64,000 nucleotides of DNA from an uncultured Paracoccaceae bacterium (GCA_947493335.1 CANLQO010000001.1:1488001-1552000), one strand, 5' to 3'; positions 36,680 through 45,549 are shown, numbered from the stretch's first letter. Numbers and translations are program-made. Notes: generated from the sequence alone by a model not told the origin.

Positions 36680-38754
36680 TCACCTGTCTCGGCAGCCGTT
36701 GATCCGGTGGCATCCGCCTCAAGTGCTGCGACCACGTCCAGAAACTTGTCCACCGGCACCGGCCGCGACATGAAATAGCCCTGCGCCTGTTCGCAATTCT
36801 GCGCGGCCAGCCATGCCCTTTGGGCGTTGGTTTCGATCCCTTCCGCCACCGCCGTCGCGCCGATTTGGCGCGCTAATGTCAGGATCAGGCTGATAACTGG
36901 GCCCGATTCCGGCAGTTGGTCGACAAAGGATCGGTCGATCTTGAGGCATTTCAACGGAAAGCGTGAAATATAGGACAGGTTTGAATACCCGGTGCCGAAA
37001 TCGTCAATCGCGATGCGGTACCCCATTTTGGTGATCGTCTGCAGTTTTTTGGCAATCAGGTTGTGATCCCCGGTCAGCACACTTTCGGTGATCTCCAATT
37101 CGATCTTGCCACGCGGAAATCCCGGACCGTTGGCCAGTGTGTGCAGCGTGCGCAACAGATGCTTGTCGGCAAACTGACGTGGCGAAATGTTCAGCGACAC
37201 CTCAAAATCATGGCCCGCATTGTGCCATTCGACGGCCTGCGCGCAGCCCATTTCTAACACTTGTCGGCCCAAATCCTCGATCATGCCGGTTTCTTCGCAG
37301 ATCGGAATGAAGGTGTCTGGCGGTACCAGCCCGCGGGTTGGATGTTGCCAGCGGACCAACCCCTCGACCGACACGACACGACCCGAGCGCAGATCGACAC
37401 GGGGCTGATAGAACAGCACGAATTCCCGCCGCGCGAGCGCGATCTTCAGTTCTTCTTCCAGCAGGTTGCGCTCATGCGCAACGCGGCCCATTTCCTCATT
37501 GAAATGCGTGGCGCGGTTTCGCCCCCCCTGTTTTGAGGCATAAAGCGCGATATCAGCGCGGCGCATGGCATCGGTAAAATCCGCCTCACCGGGCGTGAAC
37601 GACACGACGCCCATGCTGACCGTCACATTGATCCGGGTTGCGTCATGAAAAACCGGCTTTGAGATGACATCCTGCAGCGCCCTGATCTGCCTGTTGATCT
37701 GATCGGCGTCGCTCATGTTTTCCAGCAGCACGACAAATTCGTCACCGCCTAGCCGCGTGATCAGGTCGCAATTCCGAATGGTGCCGCGTGCACGGGTCGT
37801 GATCTGCCGCAACACGGTATCGCCGACCTCATGACCATATCGGTCGTTGATCTGCTTGAACCGGTCAACGTCGAAAAAGATGATCGCGCACTCCGGCGGG
37901 TCGCCCTGCCCGGCCAGATACGACAGGTGGCTTTGCAGATAAGACCGGTTGTAGCACCCTGTCAAAAGGTCACGATCCGCCAAATACCGGGCCTTGTCGC
38001 GCGCCACTTTCAGCTCGCTCACGTCAATTGCGGTCACAAGGATCGCTGGATCCCCTGTCGCCGCATCCGAACAGGCCTTTGCAGATACATCGAACCAGCG
38101 CCGGCCATTGGCAGTCTCAACTTCGGTGACCAATCGATGTTCACCCGTCGCAGAGAGGGCAATCAGCAGATCCGAGTAATCTGCCATCTCGACAAAAAGA
38201 CTGCGGAAATTTCGCCCGCCGTCCGGCAAGGCATTGCGCGCGGCGGGGTTCATGTAAAGTGCAGGACCGGTCTTGCCGACCAGCATAATCATCACGTCGG
38301 TGTGCAACAGCGCTTCGGCGCTGCGCAGATTTTGCGGCTCATCCTGCGACGCGCCAACCGCCTCGCACAGCATGGCCATGCGTCCATCGGGCAGCACGTA
38401 GCCCGAAAAGATCACCATCACATTCTGCGGTTTGCCATTAGGGTAAAGCGTCCACATTTCGGTGAAAGTGGCGTCACTCTCAATGAAATCGCTTTGATAT
38501 TGCTTCAGCCGTTTGGCGACGGTCGACGACATCCCGTCGCTCATGTCCCGGTCGCACAATTCTTCTTCTGAACCGGCCTGCCACAGATTGCAGGCTGCTG
38601 CATTTGCATAGCAAACAGACGAGTGGTCGATATCAAAGACCCAGACAGCCACCTGCAAACGCCGGACGACGTCAAAAGCATCACGATCCGGATCAAGCGG
38701 ATCGTAGATGTCATCCTGCCGATGCTGGAGAGATGCGATCTTCATATGTTTCAT
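36676..38754 (-). CDS. PAS-GGDEF-EAL cyclic-di-GMP protein
   Basis: A 692-residue cytosolic signalling protein. PAS-like segments cover about residues 25-130 and 140-250; the GGDEF domain (about 260-425) has an intact RLGGDEFVVLLE; the EAL domain (about 440-680) has EGLVRWQHP in place of EAL and keeps NISPRQF, ELEITES, DDFGTGYSNLS, KIDRSFVDQ and VAEGIETNAQ. Both activities, synthesis and hydrolysis of c-di-GMP, therefore look possible. There is no transmembrane segment. Start may be ATG 38754 or 38745. Confidence 0.93.
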   Translation of the reverse strand: MKHMKIASLQHRQDDIYDPLDPDRDAFDVVRRLQVAVWVFDIDHSSVCYANAAACNLWQAGSEEELCDRDMSDGMSSTVAKRLKQYQSDFIESDATFTEMWTLYPNGKPQNVMVIFSGYVLPDGRMAMLCEAVGASQDEPQNLRSAEALLHTDVMIMLVGKTGPALYMNPAARNALPDGGRNFRSLFVEMADYSDLLIALSATGEHRLVTEVETANGRRWFDVSAKACSDAATGDPAILVTAIDVSELKVARDKARYLADRDLLTGCYNRSYLQSHLSYLAGQGDPPECAIIFFDVDRFKQINDRYGHEVGDTVLRQITTRARGTIRNCDLITRLGGDEFVVLLENMSDADQINRQIRALQDVISKPVFHDATRINVTVSMGVVSFTPGEADFTDAMRRADIALYASKQGGRNRATHFNEEMGRVAHERNLLEEELKIALARREFVLFYQPRVDLRSGRVVSVEGLVRWQHPTRGLVPPDTFIPICEETGMIEDLGRQVLEMGCAQAVEWHNAGHDFEVSLNISPRQFADKHLLRTLHTLANGPGFPRGKIELEITESVLTGDHNLIAKKLQTITKMGYRIAIDDFGTGYSNLSYISRFPLKCLKIDRSFVDQLPESGPVISLILTLARQIGATAVAEGIETNAQRAWLAAQNCEQAQGYFMSRPVPVDKFLDVVAALEADATGSTAAETGD

Positions 38755-38788
38755 TCACGCCGGGATTTGCACCCGCCTATCTTCTGTC

Positions 38789-39421
38789 TTAGGCCGCATG
38801 GGCCCGGTCTTGCCCCAAAAGCGCGAGCGGCTGAAAATCCGGTGTGCGCGTCACAGCGCCGATCCAATCCGCGATGGCGGGGTAATCCGACAGCGTCAGC
38901 CCCGCCTCTTCCAGCACGTGCACATAGCCAAAAAGCGCGATGTCGGCGATGGAATACCCCTGTTCCAACATGAATGTGCGTCCCTCAAGATGCGCGTTCA
39001 GACGGTCCAGACCCGGCTTTGCAGCGGCCTGCCAGGCGGCAATATCCTTGGCGCGGTTGTCACGTTCTTGCGGCAGAATTGTCGTGAAGAAACGCGCGGG
39101 CGAGATAAATGGTTCCAGTTTGGATTGCTCAAAGAACATCCACTGTAACGCCTCGGCGCGGCTTTCCGCGTCGCGCGGCATCAAATCACTTCCCTCAGCA
39201 AGGTACCATAACATCGCGTTACTTTCCCCAAGCCCGACACCACCCGGCGTCGCAAGATACGGAACAACCCCCAGCGGGTTGATCTTCAAAAACGCAGGAG
39301 ACTTCTGCTCTCCCTTCAACACATCAATCAACTTCATTTCAAAATCGCGGTGAAGCTGATGCATCGCCAACCATGGCTTCATGCAATTTCCCGAGCCCAA
39401 ACAGGCAAACAACGTCAGCAT
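38789..39421 (-). CDS. Glutathione S-transferase family protein
   Basis: A 210-residue protein with an N-terminal thioredoxin-like domain (LTLFACLGSGNCMKPWLAMH, then NPLGVVPYLAT and the glutathione-site LGESNAMLWYLAEG) and a C-terminal all-helical domain (YSIADIALFGYVHVLEEAG). GAGGGA lies before ATG 39421; the frame to 39466 lacks support. Substrate unknown. It is monocistronic and divergent from the RNR-like gene across a 330-base region. Confidence 0.9.
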   Translation of the reverse strand: MLTLFACLGSGNCMKPWLAMHQLHRDFEMKLIDVLKGEQKSPAFLKINPLGVVPYLATPGGVGLGESNAMLWYLAEGSDLMPRDAESRAEALQWMFFEQSKLEPFISPARFFTTILPQERDNRAKDIAAWQAAAKPGLDRLNAHLEGRTFMLEQGYSIADIALFGYVHVLEEAGLTLSDYPAIADWIGAVTRTPDFQPLALLGQDRAHAA

Positions 39422-39685
39422 CGGAACATCCCTCTTAAAACAGATCAGATATCTCGATACGGCCACACGATTAAGACGAGCCTAATCAAATCCAGTTTTT
39501 CGCGGCTGCCCGAAGCGGTTGATTGGCGCATTTGAGCACCCAAACACATACCGCCTAAGTCTTGGGCTGGAATGGTTGCGACTTCGCCCGATGGTACAAT
39601 TTTTGATCGTTTGGTTAATCAACCTTTACGATTTTGGCACGTCTGCGTTGAAATTTTGTTTCAGACCTCCATTTCCTCTCCAGAG

Positions 39686-39736
39686 TTAACATTTCTTTAA
39701 GGTTATTGGTTAATAATTCGTTAACTTTTATTAACA
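39686..39736 (+). promoter_or_regulatory. Cluster of CtrA-like boxes upstream of the RNR-like gene
   Basis: TTAA-N7-TTAA at 39686-39700, a full-consensus TTAA-N7-TTAAC at 39710-39725, and a further TTAA at 39731-39734 spaced six bases from the last half-site, all within 70 bases of the start codon. The rest of the 332-base gap (39422-39685) holds only AT-rich sequence with a GGTTAATCAACC dyad at 39613-39624. Two full boxes in 40 bases is unlikely by chance in this GC-rich DNA. Confidence 0.65.
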
Positions 39737-39753
39737 AAATGGTGGGGACCATA

Positions 39754-41478
39754 ATGATTGAACGTCACGAATTCCTTTCGGACAGCTATGTCTTTGCACA
39801 ACCTATAGCTGAGCAGATCTGGAAGGCAAAGTACCAGTACAAGACGGCAAAGGGCCCTGTCGATCATGTGCTTTCGGATACATTTCACCGGGTTTCAAGG
39901 GCTTTGACGGTCCATGAAGCCCCACAAGACCGCGAACGGGTCGCTGCGGAATTCCATCATGCGATGCAGGATTTCCGCCTGATCCCGGCCGGGCGTATTC
40001 TTGCTGGTTGTGGAACGGCGCGCGATGTGACGCTGTCCAATACCTTCGTGATGCGCACGATCCCTGATTCGGTCGACGGCATCATGGACACCATCAAGGA
40101 CGCGGCCAAAACCATGCAGATGGGTGGCGGGCTTGGTTTCGACTTTTCCACACTGCGTCCAAAGGGATGGGTCGTCCAAGGGCTCGACTGCCCTGCCGCC
40201 GGTCCGTTGGCCGCGATGGATATCTGCGACAGCGTCTGCAAAATGCTTGTCACCGGCATGGGGCGCGGCGCGATGATGGCGACAATGCGCTGCGATCACC
40301 CGGATATCGAAGACTTTATCACAGCCAAATCGGACCGCACCCGCCTGCGCAATTTCAACGTCTCGGTCATGGTCACCGATGCCTTCATGGAGGCGGTCAG
40401 CCTGAATGAGGAATGGGATCTGATGTGGGATGGCCAGATCGTGCGGACGGTCAATGCAATGGATCTTTGGGACAGGATCATGCAGCAGACCTATGACACC
40501 GCGGAACCCGGCGTGCTGTTCATCGACCGGATTAATGACGGCAATCCGCTGAATTATCTCGAAACGATCTCGGCCACCAATTCCTGCGCCGAGCAACCTT
40601 TGCCGCCCAATGGCACCTGCCCGCTGGCCTCTATCAACCTCGCGCAGCTCGTGCTGTCGCCCTTCCGGCCAGAGGCGCGGCTTGATCTGATCTCATTGCG
40701 CGCTCTTGTGGGCAAGGCGGTGCGCTTGCTCGACAACACGCTGGATGTCTCTGACTTTGCCAATGACGCCCAGCGACAAGAGGCGCAGAACAAACGTCGC
40801 ATCGGTATCGGTGTGACCGGGGTGGCGGACGCCATCATCATGCTGGGTGCCGTTTACGGCTCTGCCAAGGCGGTCTTTCTGATCGGAAGCTGGATGCAGG
40901 CCATTCAGAACGCAGCCTATCTCGCCTCGGCCCATCTGGCGGCGGAACGCGGCGCATTTCCGGCCTATGACGCCGAAAAACACCTGCAACAGCCTGCGAT
41001 CCAGGCGCTTGACCCAGCGGTGAGAGAGGCCGTCGCAACCCACGGGCTGCGCAATGGCACGCTGACCACCATCGCGCCCACCGGCACGATCTCGATGTTT
41101 GCGGGCAATACCTCTTCAGGGATCGAGCCGATCTTTGCCACGGAATACACCCGCACCATCACCCGCCCCAACGGGCGGAAAGAGGATGAAAAGGTGATGG
41201 ATTATGCGGTCTGGCTCTATCGTCAGATCTACGGCGCCGATGCCCCGTTGACAGAGGCGTTCGTGACGGTCGCCGATCTTGAACCGCGTGACCATGTGCG
41301 CATGCAGGCGGCCGCACAGCGCTGGGTCGACAGCGGGATTTCCAAAACGGTGAACTGCCCCGAGGACATCCCCTTCAACAGCTTCAAGAATGTCTATCTG
41401 GAGGCCTATGCCTCGGGCTGCAAAGGGTGCACAACATACCGGCCCAATGCAGTAACAGGATCGGTTCTTTCCGTATGA
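39754..41478 (+). CDS. Short adenosylcobalamin-type (class II) ribonucleotide reductase-like protein
   Basis: A 574-residue protein with the class II ribonucleotide reductase barrel. The thiyl triad is present: N276, C278 and E280 in TNSCAEQPLPPNGTC, and the second redox cysteine C289. Other family motifs are MQMGGGLGFDFSTLRPKG, RRIGIGVTGVADAI and TIAPTGTISMFAGNTSSGIEP. The expected first redox cysteine (L-x-N-C-F-V motif) is threonine, T97 in TLSNTFVM; C86 lies 11 residues earlier. It ends at SGCKGCTTYRPN plus ten residues, without the long zinc-binding tail of full-size NrdJ (about 1,200 residues in related bacteria). GGGG precedes ATG 39754. CtrA-like boxes lie upstream; the downstream DUF1653-like gene overlaps by four bases. 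It may be a divergent paralogue rather than the main enzyme. Confidence 0.85.
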   Translation: MIERHEFLSDSYVFAQPIAEQIWKAKYQYKTAKGPVDHVLSDTFHRVSRALTVHEAPQDRERVAAEFHHAMQDFRLIPAGRILAGCGTARDVTLSNTFVMRTIPDSVDGIMDTIKDAAKTMQMGGGLGFDFSTLRPKGWVVQGLDCPAAGPLAAMDICDSVCKMLVTGMGRGAMMATMRCDHPDIEDFITAKSDRTRLRNFNVSVMVTDAFMEAVSLNEEWDLMWDGQIVRTVNAMDLWDRIMQQTYDTAEPGVLFIDRINDGNPLNYLETISATNSCAEQPLPPNGTCPLASINLAQLVLSPFRPEARLDLISLRALVGKAVRLLDNTLDVSDFANDAQRQEAQNKRRIGIGVTGVADAIIMLGAVYGSAKAVFLIGSWMQAIQNAAYLASAHLAAERGAFPAYDAEKHLQQPAIQALDPAVREAVATHGLRNGTLTTIAPTGTISMFAGNTSSGIEPIFATEYTRTITRPNGRKEDEKVMDYAVWLYRQIYGADAPLTEAFVTVADLEPRDHVRMQAAAQRWVDSGISKTVNCPEDIPFNSFKNVYLEAYASGCKGCTTYRPNAVTGSVLSV

Positions 41479-41717
41479 CCCTTCTCAAGACCTTGTCCCG
41501 GCGTGTCTTTGGACGCACTGGGGCAAACTGGCCCCGCAGCGACCTGCCGTGGACCGCGACCCACCGCCACAAGAAAGGCGGGCTTTACCGCCGCATCGCT
41601 GATGCGGTGCTGGAATCCGACCGCTCGGACGTGGTGATCTATGACGATCCCGATGGCACCATCTGGGTTCGTGCGCGGGTGGAGTTCGAAGACGGGCGCT
41701 TTACGCCCCTGCCCTGA
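41475..41717 (+). CDS. DUF1653-like small protein
   Basis: An 80-residue basic protein whose C-terminal half reads HRHKKGGLYRRIADAVLES then VVIYDDPDGTIWVRARVEF and GRFTPL. This follows the DUF1653 pattern (YRHYKGxxY...WVRPxxxF...RFxxL). The start ATG 41475 overlaps the RNR-like stop as ATGA, so the two are translated together. Function unknown; a role with the RNR-like protein is inferred from coupling only. Confidence 0.7.
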   Translation: MTLLKTLSRRVFGRTGANWPRSDLPWTATHRHKKGGLYRRIADAVLESDRSDVVIYDDPDGTIWVRARVEFEDGRFTPLP

Positions 41718-41723
41718 ACGGGT

Positions 41724-43262
41724 CTAGCGCCCCTTGAACAATCCGCCCAGAATACCGCGCACGATCCGGCGGCCGGTGGTGCCCTTCAACTCTTTGACCA
41801 CAACTGTTGCGATCGCATCGCCCCAGCCGCTTTCGCTTTTCTTGCGACGCGAGGTGCTGCGCCCGGTGCCGCCCCCATCATAGCGCCGCGCTTTCTTGAA
41901 TTCGCGCAGTTCAAGCTCTGCGGCTTCTTCTTCGGCCTCCGCCTTTTCGGCCTCGGCTGCGGCCTTGTCGGCGCGCGCGCGCAACATCTCAAAAGCGCTC
42001 TCGCGGTCCTTCACCGCATCATACTTGATCGCCATGGGCGAGGCTTGCAGCATCGCCGCCCGGGTCGTGCGATCCAGCGGGCCAAGCTGTGATGACGGGG
42101 GCCGGATCAATGTTCGCTCGACGATCATGGGCGAGCCTTTCTCGTCCAGCATTGACGTCACGGCCTCACCTGTCCCGACCGCCTGGATCGCCTCTGCGGT
42201 GTCAAAGGCCGGGTTCTCGCGGTAGGTCTCTGCCGCCTTGGTCAGGTCCTTGCGGTCCTTGGCAGTAAAGGCGCGCAAGGCGTGTTGCACCCGGTTGCCC
42301 AACTGCCCCAGCACGTCATCAGGCACATCCGCCGGGTTCTGCGTGATAAAATAGACGCCCACCCCCTTGGACCGGATCAGGCGCGCGACCTGTTCGACCT
42401 TATCGACCAGCGCCTTGGGCGCGTCATCAAACAGCAAATGCGCCTCGTCAAAGAAGAACACCAGCTTGGGCTTGTCGGGGTTGCCGACCTCGGGCAGTTC
42501 TTCAAAGAGTTCCGACAACAGCCACAACAGGAAAGTGGCGTAGAGCTTCGGGCTGGCCATCAACTTGTCAGCGGCCAGAATGTTCACCACACCGCGCCCA
42601 TCCGGCTCTGTCCGGATGATGTCGGCCAGATCAAGTGCGGGTTCACCAAACAGCTCGTTGCCGCCCTGATTTTCGATCACCAGCAATTGCCGCTGGATCG
42701 CGCCCACGGATGACGCCGCGACATTGCCATAACGCAAGGAGAGTTCCTTGGCGTTCTGCCCGACCCAGACCAGCAGCGCCTGCAAGTCCTTGAGGTCCAG
42801 AAGCGGCAGCCCCTCTTCGTCGGCCACACGGAACGCCACGTTCATCACACCTTCCTGCACGTCCGTCAGTTCCAGCAGGCGGCTTAGCAACAGCGGCCCC
42901 ATCTCGGCCACCGTCGCGCGGATCGGGTGGCCCTGTTCGCCGAAGAGATCCCAGAACGTCACCGGGAAGGCATCGTATTGCAGATCAAGCCCGATGGTGT
43001 TTGCGCGCTTCATGAAGGCGTCATGCAGCTTGAATGTTTCGGTCCCGCTGGCCGCCAGCCCCGACAGATCGCCTTTGACATCAGACAGAAACACCGGCAC
43101 GCCCGCCGCCGAAAAACCCTCTGCGAGGATTTGCAGCGTCACCGTTTTGCCGGTGCCCGTGGCCCCCGCGATCAACCCGTGGCGGTTGGCCTTGTCCAAA
43201 AGCAGGTTTTGGGCGTGGGCATATCCGTCACCACCACCCCCGATAAAAATACTGTCCGACAT
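41724..43262 (-). CDS. HerA-like ATPase (DUF853/YjgR family)
   Basis: A 512-residue P-loop ATPase of the HerA/FtsK clan. Walker [19 protein letters not shown] is at residues 28-45, Walker B is [15 protein letters not shown] near 270, and sensor-type [20 protein letters not shown] follows. The C-terminal 110 residues are charged and coiled-coil-like ([20 protein letters not shown]) with a basic linker. No NurA nuclease gene is adjacent. The family's role is not settled; DNA translocation is inferred from the clan. It is convergent with the DUF1653-like gene, seven bases away. Confidence 0.9.
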   Translation of the reverse strand: MSDSIFIGGGGDGYAHAQNLLLDKANRHGLIAGATGTGKTVTLQILAEGFSAAGVPVFLSDVKGDLSGLAASGTETFKLHDAFMKRANTIGLDLQYDAFPVTFWDLFGEQGHPIRATVAEMGPLLLSRLLELTDVQEGVMNVAFRVADEEGLPLLDLKDLQALLVWVGQNAKELSLRYGNVAASSVGAIQRQLLVIENQGGNELFGEPALDLADIIRTEPDGRGVVNILAADKLMASPKLYATFLLWLLSELFEELPEVGNPDKPKLVFFFDEAHLLFDDAPKALVDKVEQVARLIRSKGVGVYFITQNPADVPDDVLGQLGNRVQHALRAFTAKDRKDLTKAAETYRENPAFDTAEAIQAVGTGEAVTSMLDEKGSPMIVERTLIRPPSSQLGPLDRTTRAAMLQASPMAIKYDAVKDRESAFEMLRARADKAAAEAEKAEAEEEAAELELREFKKARRYDGGGTGRSTSRRKKSESGWGDAIATVVVKELKGTTGRRIVRGILGGLFKGR

Positions 43263-43380
43263 GCGCGGCCTCTCCCCATTTTTGGTTAAAATACATTCTT
43301 AACCATTCCATGCCAGAGTAATCGCGCTTGCTGCCCCAAATGTCCCCCGGGGTGGTGGGCACCATTCTCCCTGTCAGACT

Positions 43381-43410
43381 GGCCGCGCCCATGGGGTGCG
43401 GCCCTTTTTT
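43381..43410 (+). terminator. Plus-strand intrinsic terminator with no gene upstream
   Basis: GGCCGCGCCC and GGGTGCGGCC pair over ten bases (one G-T) around ATG and are followed by TTTTTT. The nearest upstream gene on this strand ends at 41717, and the HerA-like gene runs the other way, so this terminator implies a short transcript starting between about 43265 and 43370. Confidence 0.75.
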
Positions 43411-43463
43411 CGGCCCACACATCCACCGTGATCCGGCAACCCCAAATTGTGATCGAAACCCTG

Positions 43464-43492
43464 TTGACGCCCGGAAAGGCTGCGGCTAGCTT
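43464..43492 (+). promoter_or_regulatory. Candidate sigma-70 promoter for a small RNA
   Basis: TTGACG at 43464-43469 is followed after 17 bases by TAGCTT at 43487-43492. The -35 is near-perfect, the -10 weak, as is common in alphaproteobacteria. It sits between two plus-strand terminators, where no gene starts until 43665. Confidence 0.45.
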
Positions 43493-43498
43493 GCCCTC

Positions 43499-43558
43499 AA
43501 TTAGTCGGCCAAGTCCGACAGGGAGAATGTGAAGAGGGTCCGTTCGCGGACCCTTTTT
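43499..43558 (+). ncRNA. Candidate small RNA (about 60 nt)
   Basis: Bounded by the candidate promoter at 43464-43492 and a terminator at 43535-43558 made of AGGGTCCG, loop TTCG, CGGACCCT and TTTTT, an eight-base perfect stem with the extra-stable UUCG loop. A five-base hairpin (GTCGG/CCGAC, 43504-43519) fills the 5' half, leaving a purine-rich single-stranded link AGGGAGAATGTGAAG. No convincing ORF is inside. It could also be the attenuated leader of the IalB gene at 43665. Confidence 0.45.
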
Positions 43559-43664
43559 GCGTGGTGGGGACCCGTGATCCACGTCTCGCCGATGTGACCT
43601 TTTCGGGCCTGACACCGTTTGCAAGCCATGCTACCCCATCTGGCAAATCAATATGGAGCATGTG

Positions 43665-44285
43665 ATGCAAAGCATCTTGAAACCGTTTGTTGTTGGCCTC
43701 TTTGTTATGGCCGCCCTGCCGGCGATGGCGCAGGAAACCACCACCGAAGAGTCAGCGCCAGCAGGCAGCACCGCCGCCGATCTGTCGCTGGGTGAACCCG
43801 TCAATGCCGACGCACTTGCCAGCCTCGCACCCGGCGCACCCTACATTCTTGAGGAATTCGGCGATTGGGCACTGCGCTGTCTGAAAACCCCCGAAGGTCA
43901 GAACGATCCCTGCCAGCTTTACCAACTGCTGCTTGATAACGACGGCAATGCCGTGGCCGAGATGAGCATGTTCCCCCTGCCCCCCGGTGGTCAGGCCGCC
44001 GCAGGTGCGACCATCGTAGTGCCGCTTGAAACACTCCTGACCCAGCAATTGACCCTCTCGGTTGATGGTGGGCAGGCGCGGCGCTACCCCTTCACCTTCT
44101 GCAACGCCGCTGGCTGTGTCTCGCGCGTTGGCTTCACTGCGGAAGAAGTGGCCCAGTTCAAACGCGGTAATTCCGCCCAACTGCGTCTGGTGCCCGCTGC
44201 CGCCCCCGATCAAGAGGTGCTGCTGACCGTGTCACTGACCGGCTTCACCGCAGGCTTTGACGGCGTTGTCGTCGTCGAGGAATAG
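43665..44285 (+). CDS. Invasion associated locus B (IalB) family protein
   Basis: A 206-residue periplasmic protein with signal peptide ending PAMAQ and an IalB domain (about residues 50-195) containing FGDWALRCLKTPEGQNDPC, two cysteine pairs likely in disulfides (second pair FCNAAGCVSR) and SLTGFTAGFDGV near the end. The family is common in Rhodobacteraceae without proven function. ATG 43665 has GGAG at six bases; ATG 43653 is less well placed. A terminator follows. Confidence 0.9.
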   Translation: MQSILKPFVVGLFVMAALPAMAQETTTEESAPAGSTAADLSLGEPVNADALASLAPGAPYILEEFGDWALRCLKTPEGQNDPCQLYQLLLDNDGNAVAEMSMFPLPPGGQAAAGATIVVPLETLLTQQLTLSVDGGQARRYPFTFCNAAGCVSRVGFTAEEVAQFKRGNSAQLRLVPAAAPDQEVLLTVSLTGFTAGFDGVVVVEE

Positions 44286-44308
44286 GCCGCCTAGCAACGC
44301 AAATTTCA

Positions 44309-44333
44309 GGCCGTCCCTCGGGGCGGCCTTTTT
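44309..44333. terminator. Terminator between IalB and the ketoacyl synthase
   Basis: GGCCGTCC and GGGCGGCC pair over eight bases with loop CTCG and are followed by TTTTT on the plus strand. It lies between convergent genes and probably stops the IalB message. Confidence 0.8.
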
Positions 44334-44340
44334 GCTGGCA

Positions 44341-45549
44341 TCAAGCGCGGCTCAGCGCCAGCACCGCATTCAGCCCGCCAAAGGCGAAAGCGTTGGATAA
44401 CGCTACATCAACCTTCGCGTCGCGCGCTTCATTCGGGACAACATCCAGCGCGCATTCGGGGTCCGGTTCTTCATAGCCAATCGTCGGGGCGATCACCCCG
44501 TCGCGCAGCGCCATGATACAAGCCAGCAGTTCCACAGCACCCGTGCCGCCAATCAGATGGCCGTGCATCGACTTCGTGGACGAAATCATCAACTGATCCG
44601 CATGGCGACCAAAGACATCTGCCACCGCTGCGCATTCGGTCTTGTCGTTGGCGGCCGTTCCGGTCCCATGGGCGTTGATGTAGCCGACCGCCTCCTTGTT
44701 CACCTTTGCGTCCGCCACCGCCCCGGCAATCGCCCGTGCGGCCCCCTGTTTTGATGGCGTGACAATGTCTGAGGCATCTGACGACATCGCAAAACCCGCA
44801 ACCTCGCACAGGATCTCGGCCCCGCGCTTCATCGCATGGTCACGGTCCTCGAAGACAAAGACCCCCGCGCCTTCGCCCTGCACCATGCCGTTGCGCGTAG
44901 CCGAAAACGGGCGGCAGGCATCGCGCGACATCACGCGCAACCCTTCCCAGGCCTTGATCCCGCCAAAGCACAACATGCTTTCCGACCCGCCGGTCACCAT
45001 CACATCCGCCATGCCGCAACGCACCATGTTAAAGGCCTGCCCCATGGCGTGATTGCTGCTGGCACAGGCAGTGGCCACGGTGAACGATGGGCCGCGCAGG
45101 TTCCATTCCATGCTGACCTGGCTGACGGCGGCGTTGTTCATCAGTTTGGGCACGATAAAGGGATGCACCCTGTTCTTGCCCGCTTCATAGACCGCACGGT
45201 AATTTTCATCCTGCGTGTTCAGACCGCCGCCCGACGTGCCAAGGATGACGCCCGACCGGTCTGCAAGCCGTCCGGCAAAGGTCAACCCGGCCTGTTCCAG
45301 CGCCTCGCGTGCCGCCAACAGGGTGAACTGGGTGAACCTGTCGTAAAGGGCGATCTGCTGACGGTTAAAATGGCTGTGCTCGTCATAATCGCGCACCTGC
45401 CCGCCGATTTGGATCGACAGCCGGTCAACATCGCGAATGTCCAGCGGGCCAATGCCGCAGCGCCCTTCGCGCATGGCGGCAAGCGTCTTGGGCACATCGC
45501 CGCCAAGCGGGTTGATGGTGCCCGCCCCGGTGATGACAACCCGGCGCAT
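44341..45549 (-). CDS. Beta-ketoacyl-ACP synthase, FabF type
   Basis: A 402-residue KAS II-like condensing enzyme. The catalytic Cys-His-His set is intact: ATACASSNHAMGQ, YINAHGTGTAANDKTE and KSMHGHLIGGTGAVEL. The N-terminus is RRVVITGAGTINPLGG and the C-terminus NAFAFGGLNAVLALSR. It is coupled by a one-base overlap to an acyl carrier protein gene and lies downstream of lpxD, so a special fatty acid supply for lipid A is a reasonable inference. It need not be the housekeeping FabF. Confidence 0.9.
   Translation of the reverse strand: MRRVVITGAGTINPLGGDVPKTLAAMREGRCGIGPLDIRDVDRLSIQIGGQVRDYDEHSHFNRQQIALYDRFTQFTLLAAREALEQAGLTFAGRLADRSGVILGTSGGGLNTQDENYRAVYEAGKNRVHPFIVPKLMNNAAVSQVSMEWNLRGPSFTVATACASSNHAMGQAFNMVRCGMADVMVTGGSESMLCFGGIKAWEGLRVMSRDACRPFSATRNGMVQGEGAGVFVFEDRDHAMKRGAEILCEVAGFAMSSDASDIVTPSKQGAARAIAGAVADAKVNKEAVGYINAHGTGTAANDKTECAAVADVFGRHADQLMISSTKSMHGHLIGGTGAVELLACIMALRDGVIAPTIGYEEPDPECALDVVPNEARDAKVDVALSNAFAFGGLNAVLALSRA

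Noticed and set aside
41724-43262. HerA-NurA type antiphage or repair system
   Set aside because: The ATPase is of the DUF853/YjgR group and no nuclease or SIR2-like gene is adjacent, so a defence role is not supported here.
43464-43500. SRP (4.5S) RNA, suggested by CCCGGAAAGG
   Set aside because: The core GGxCCGGAAGGxAGCAGCC pattern is not complete and no long hairpin surrounds it.
43530-43600. A 22-codon ORF starting GTG after AGGGAG
   Set aside because: It runs straight through a perfect UUCG hairpin and T-run, which fits a terminator far better than coding sequence.
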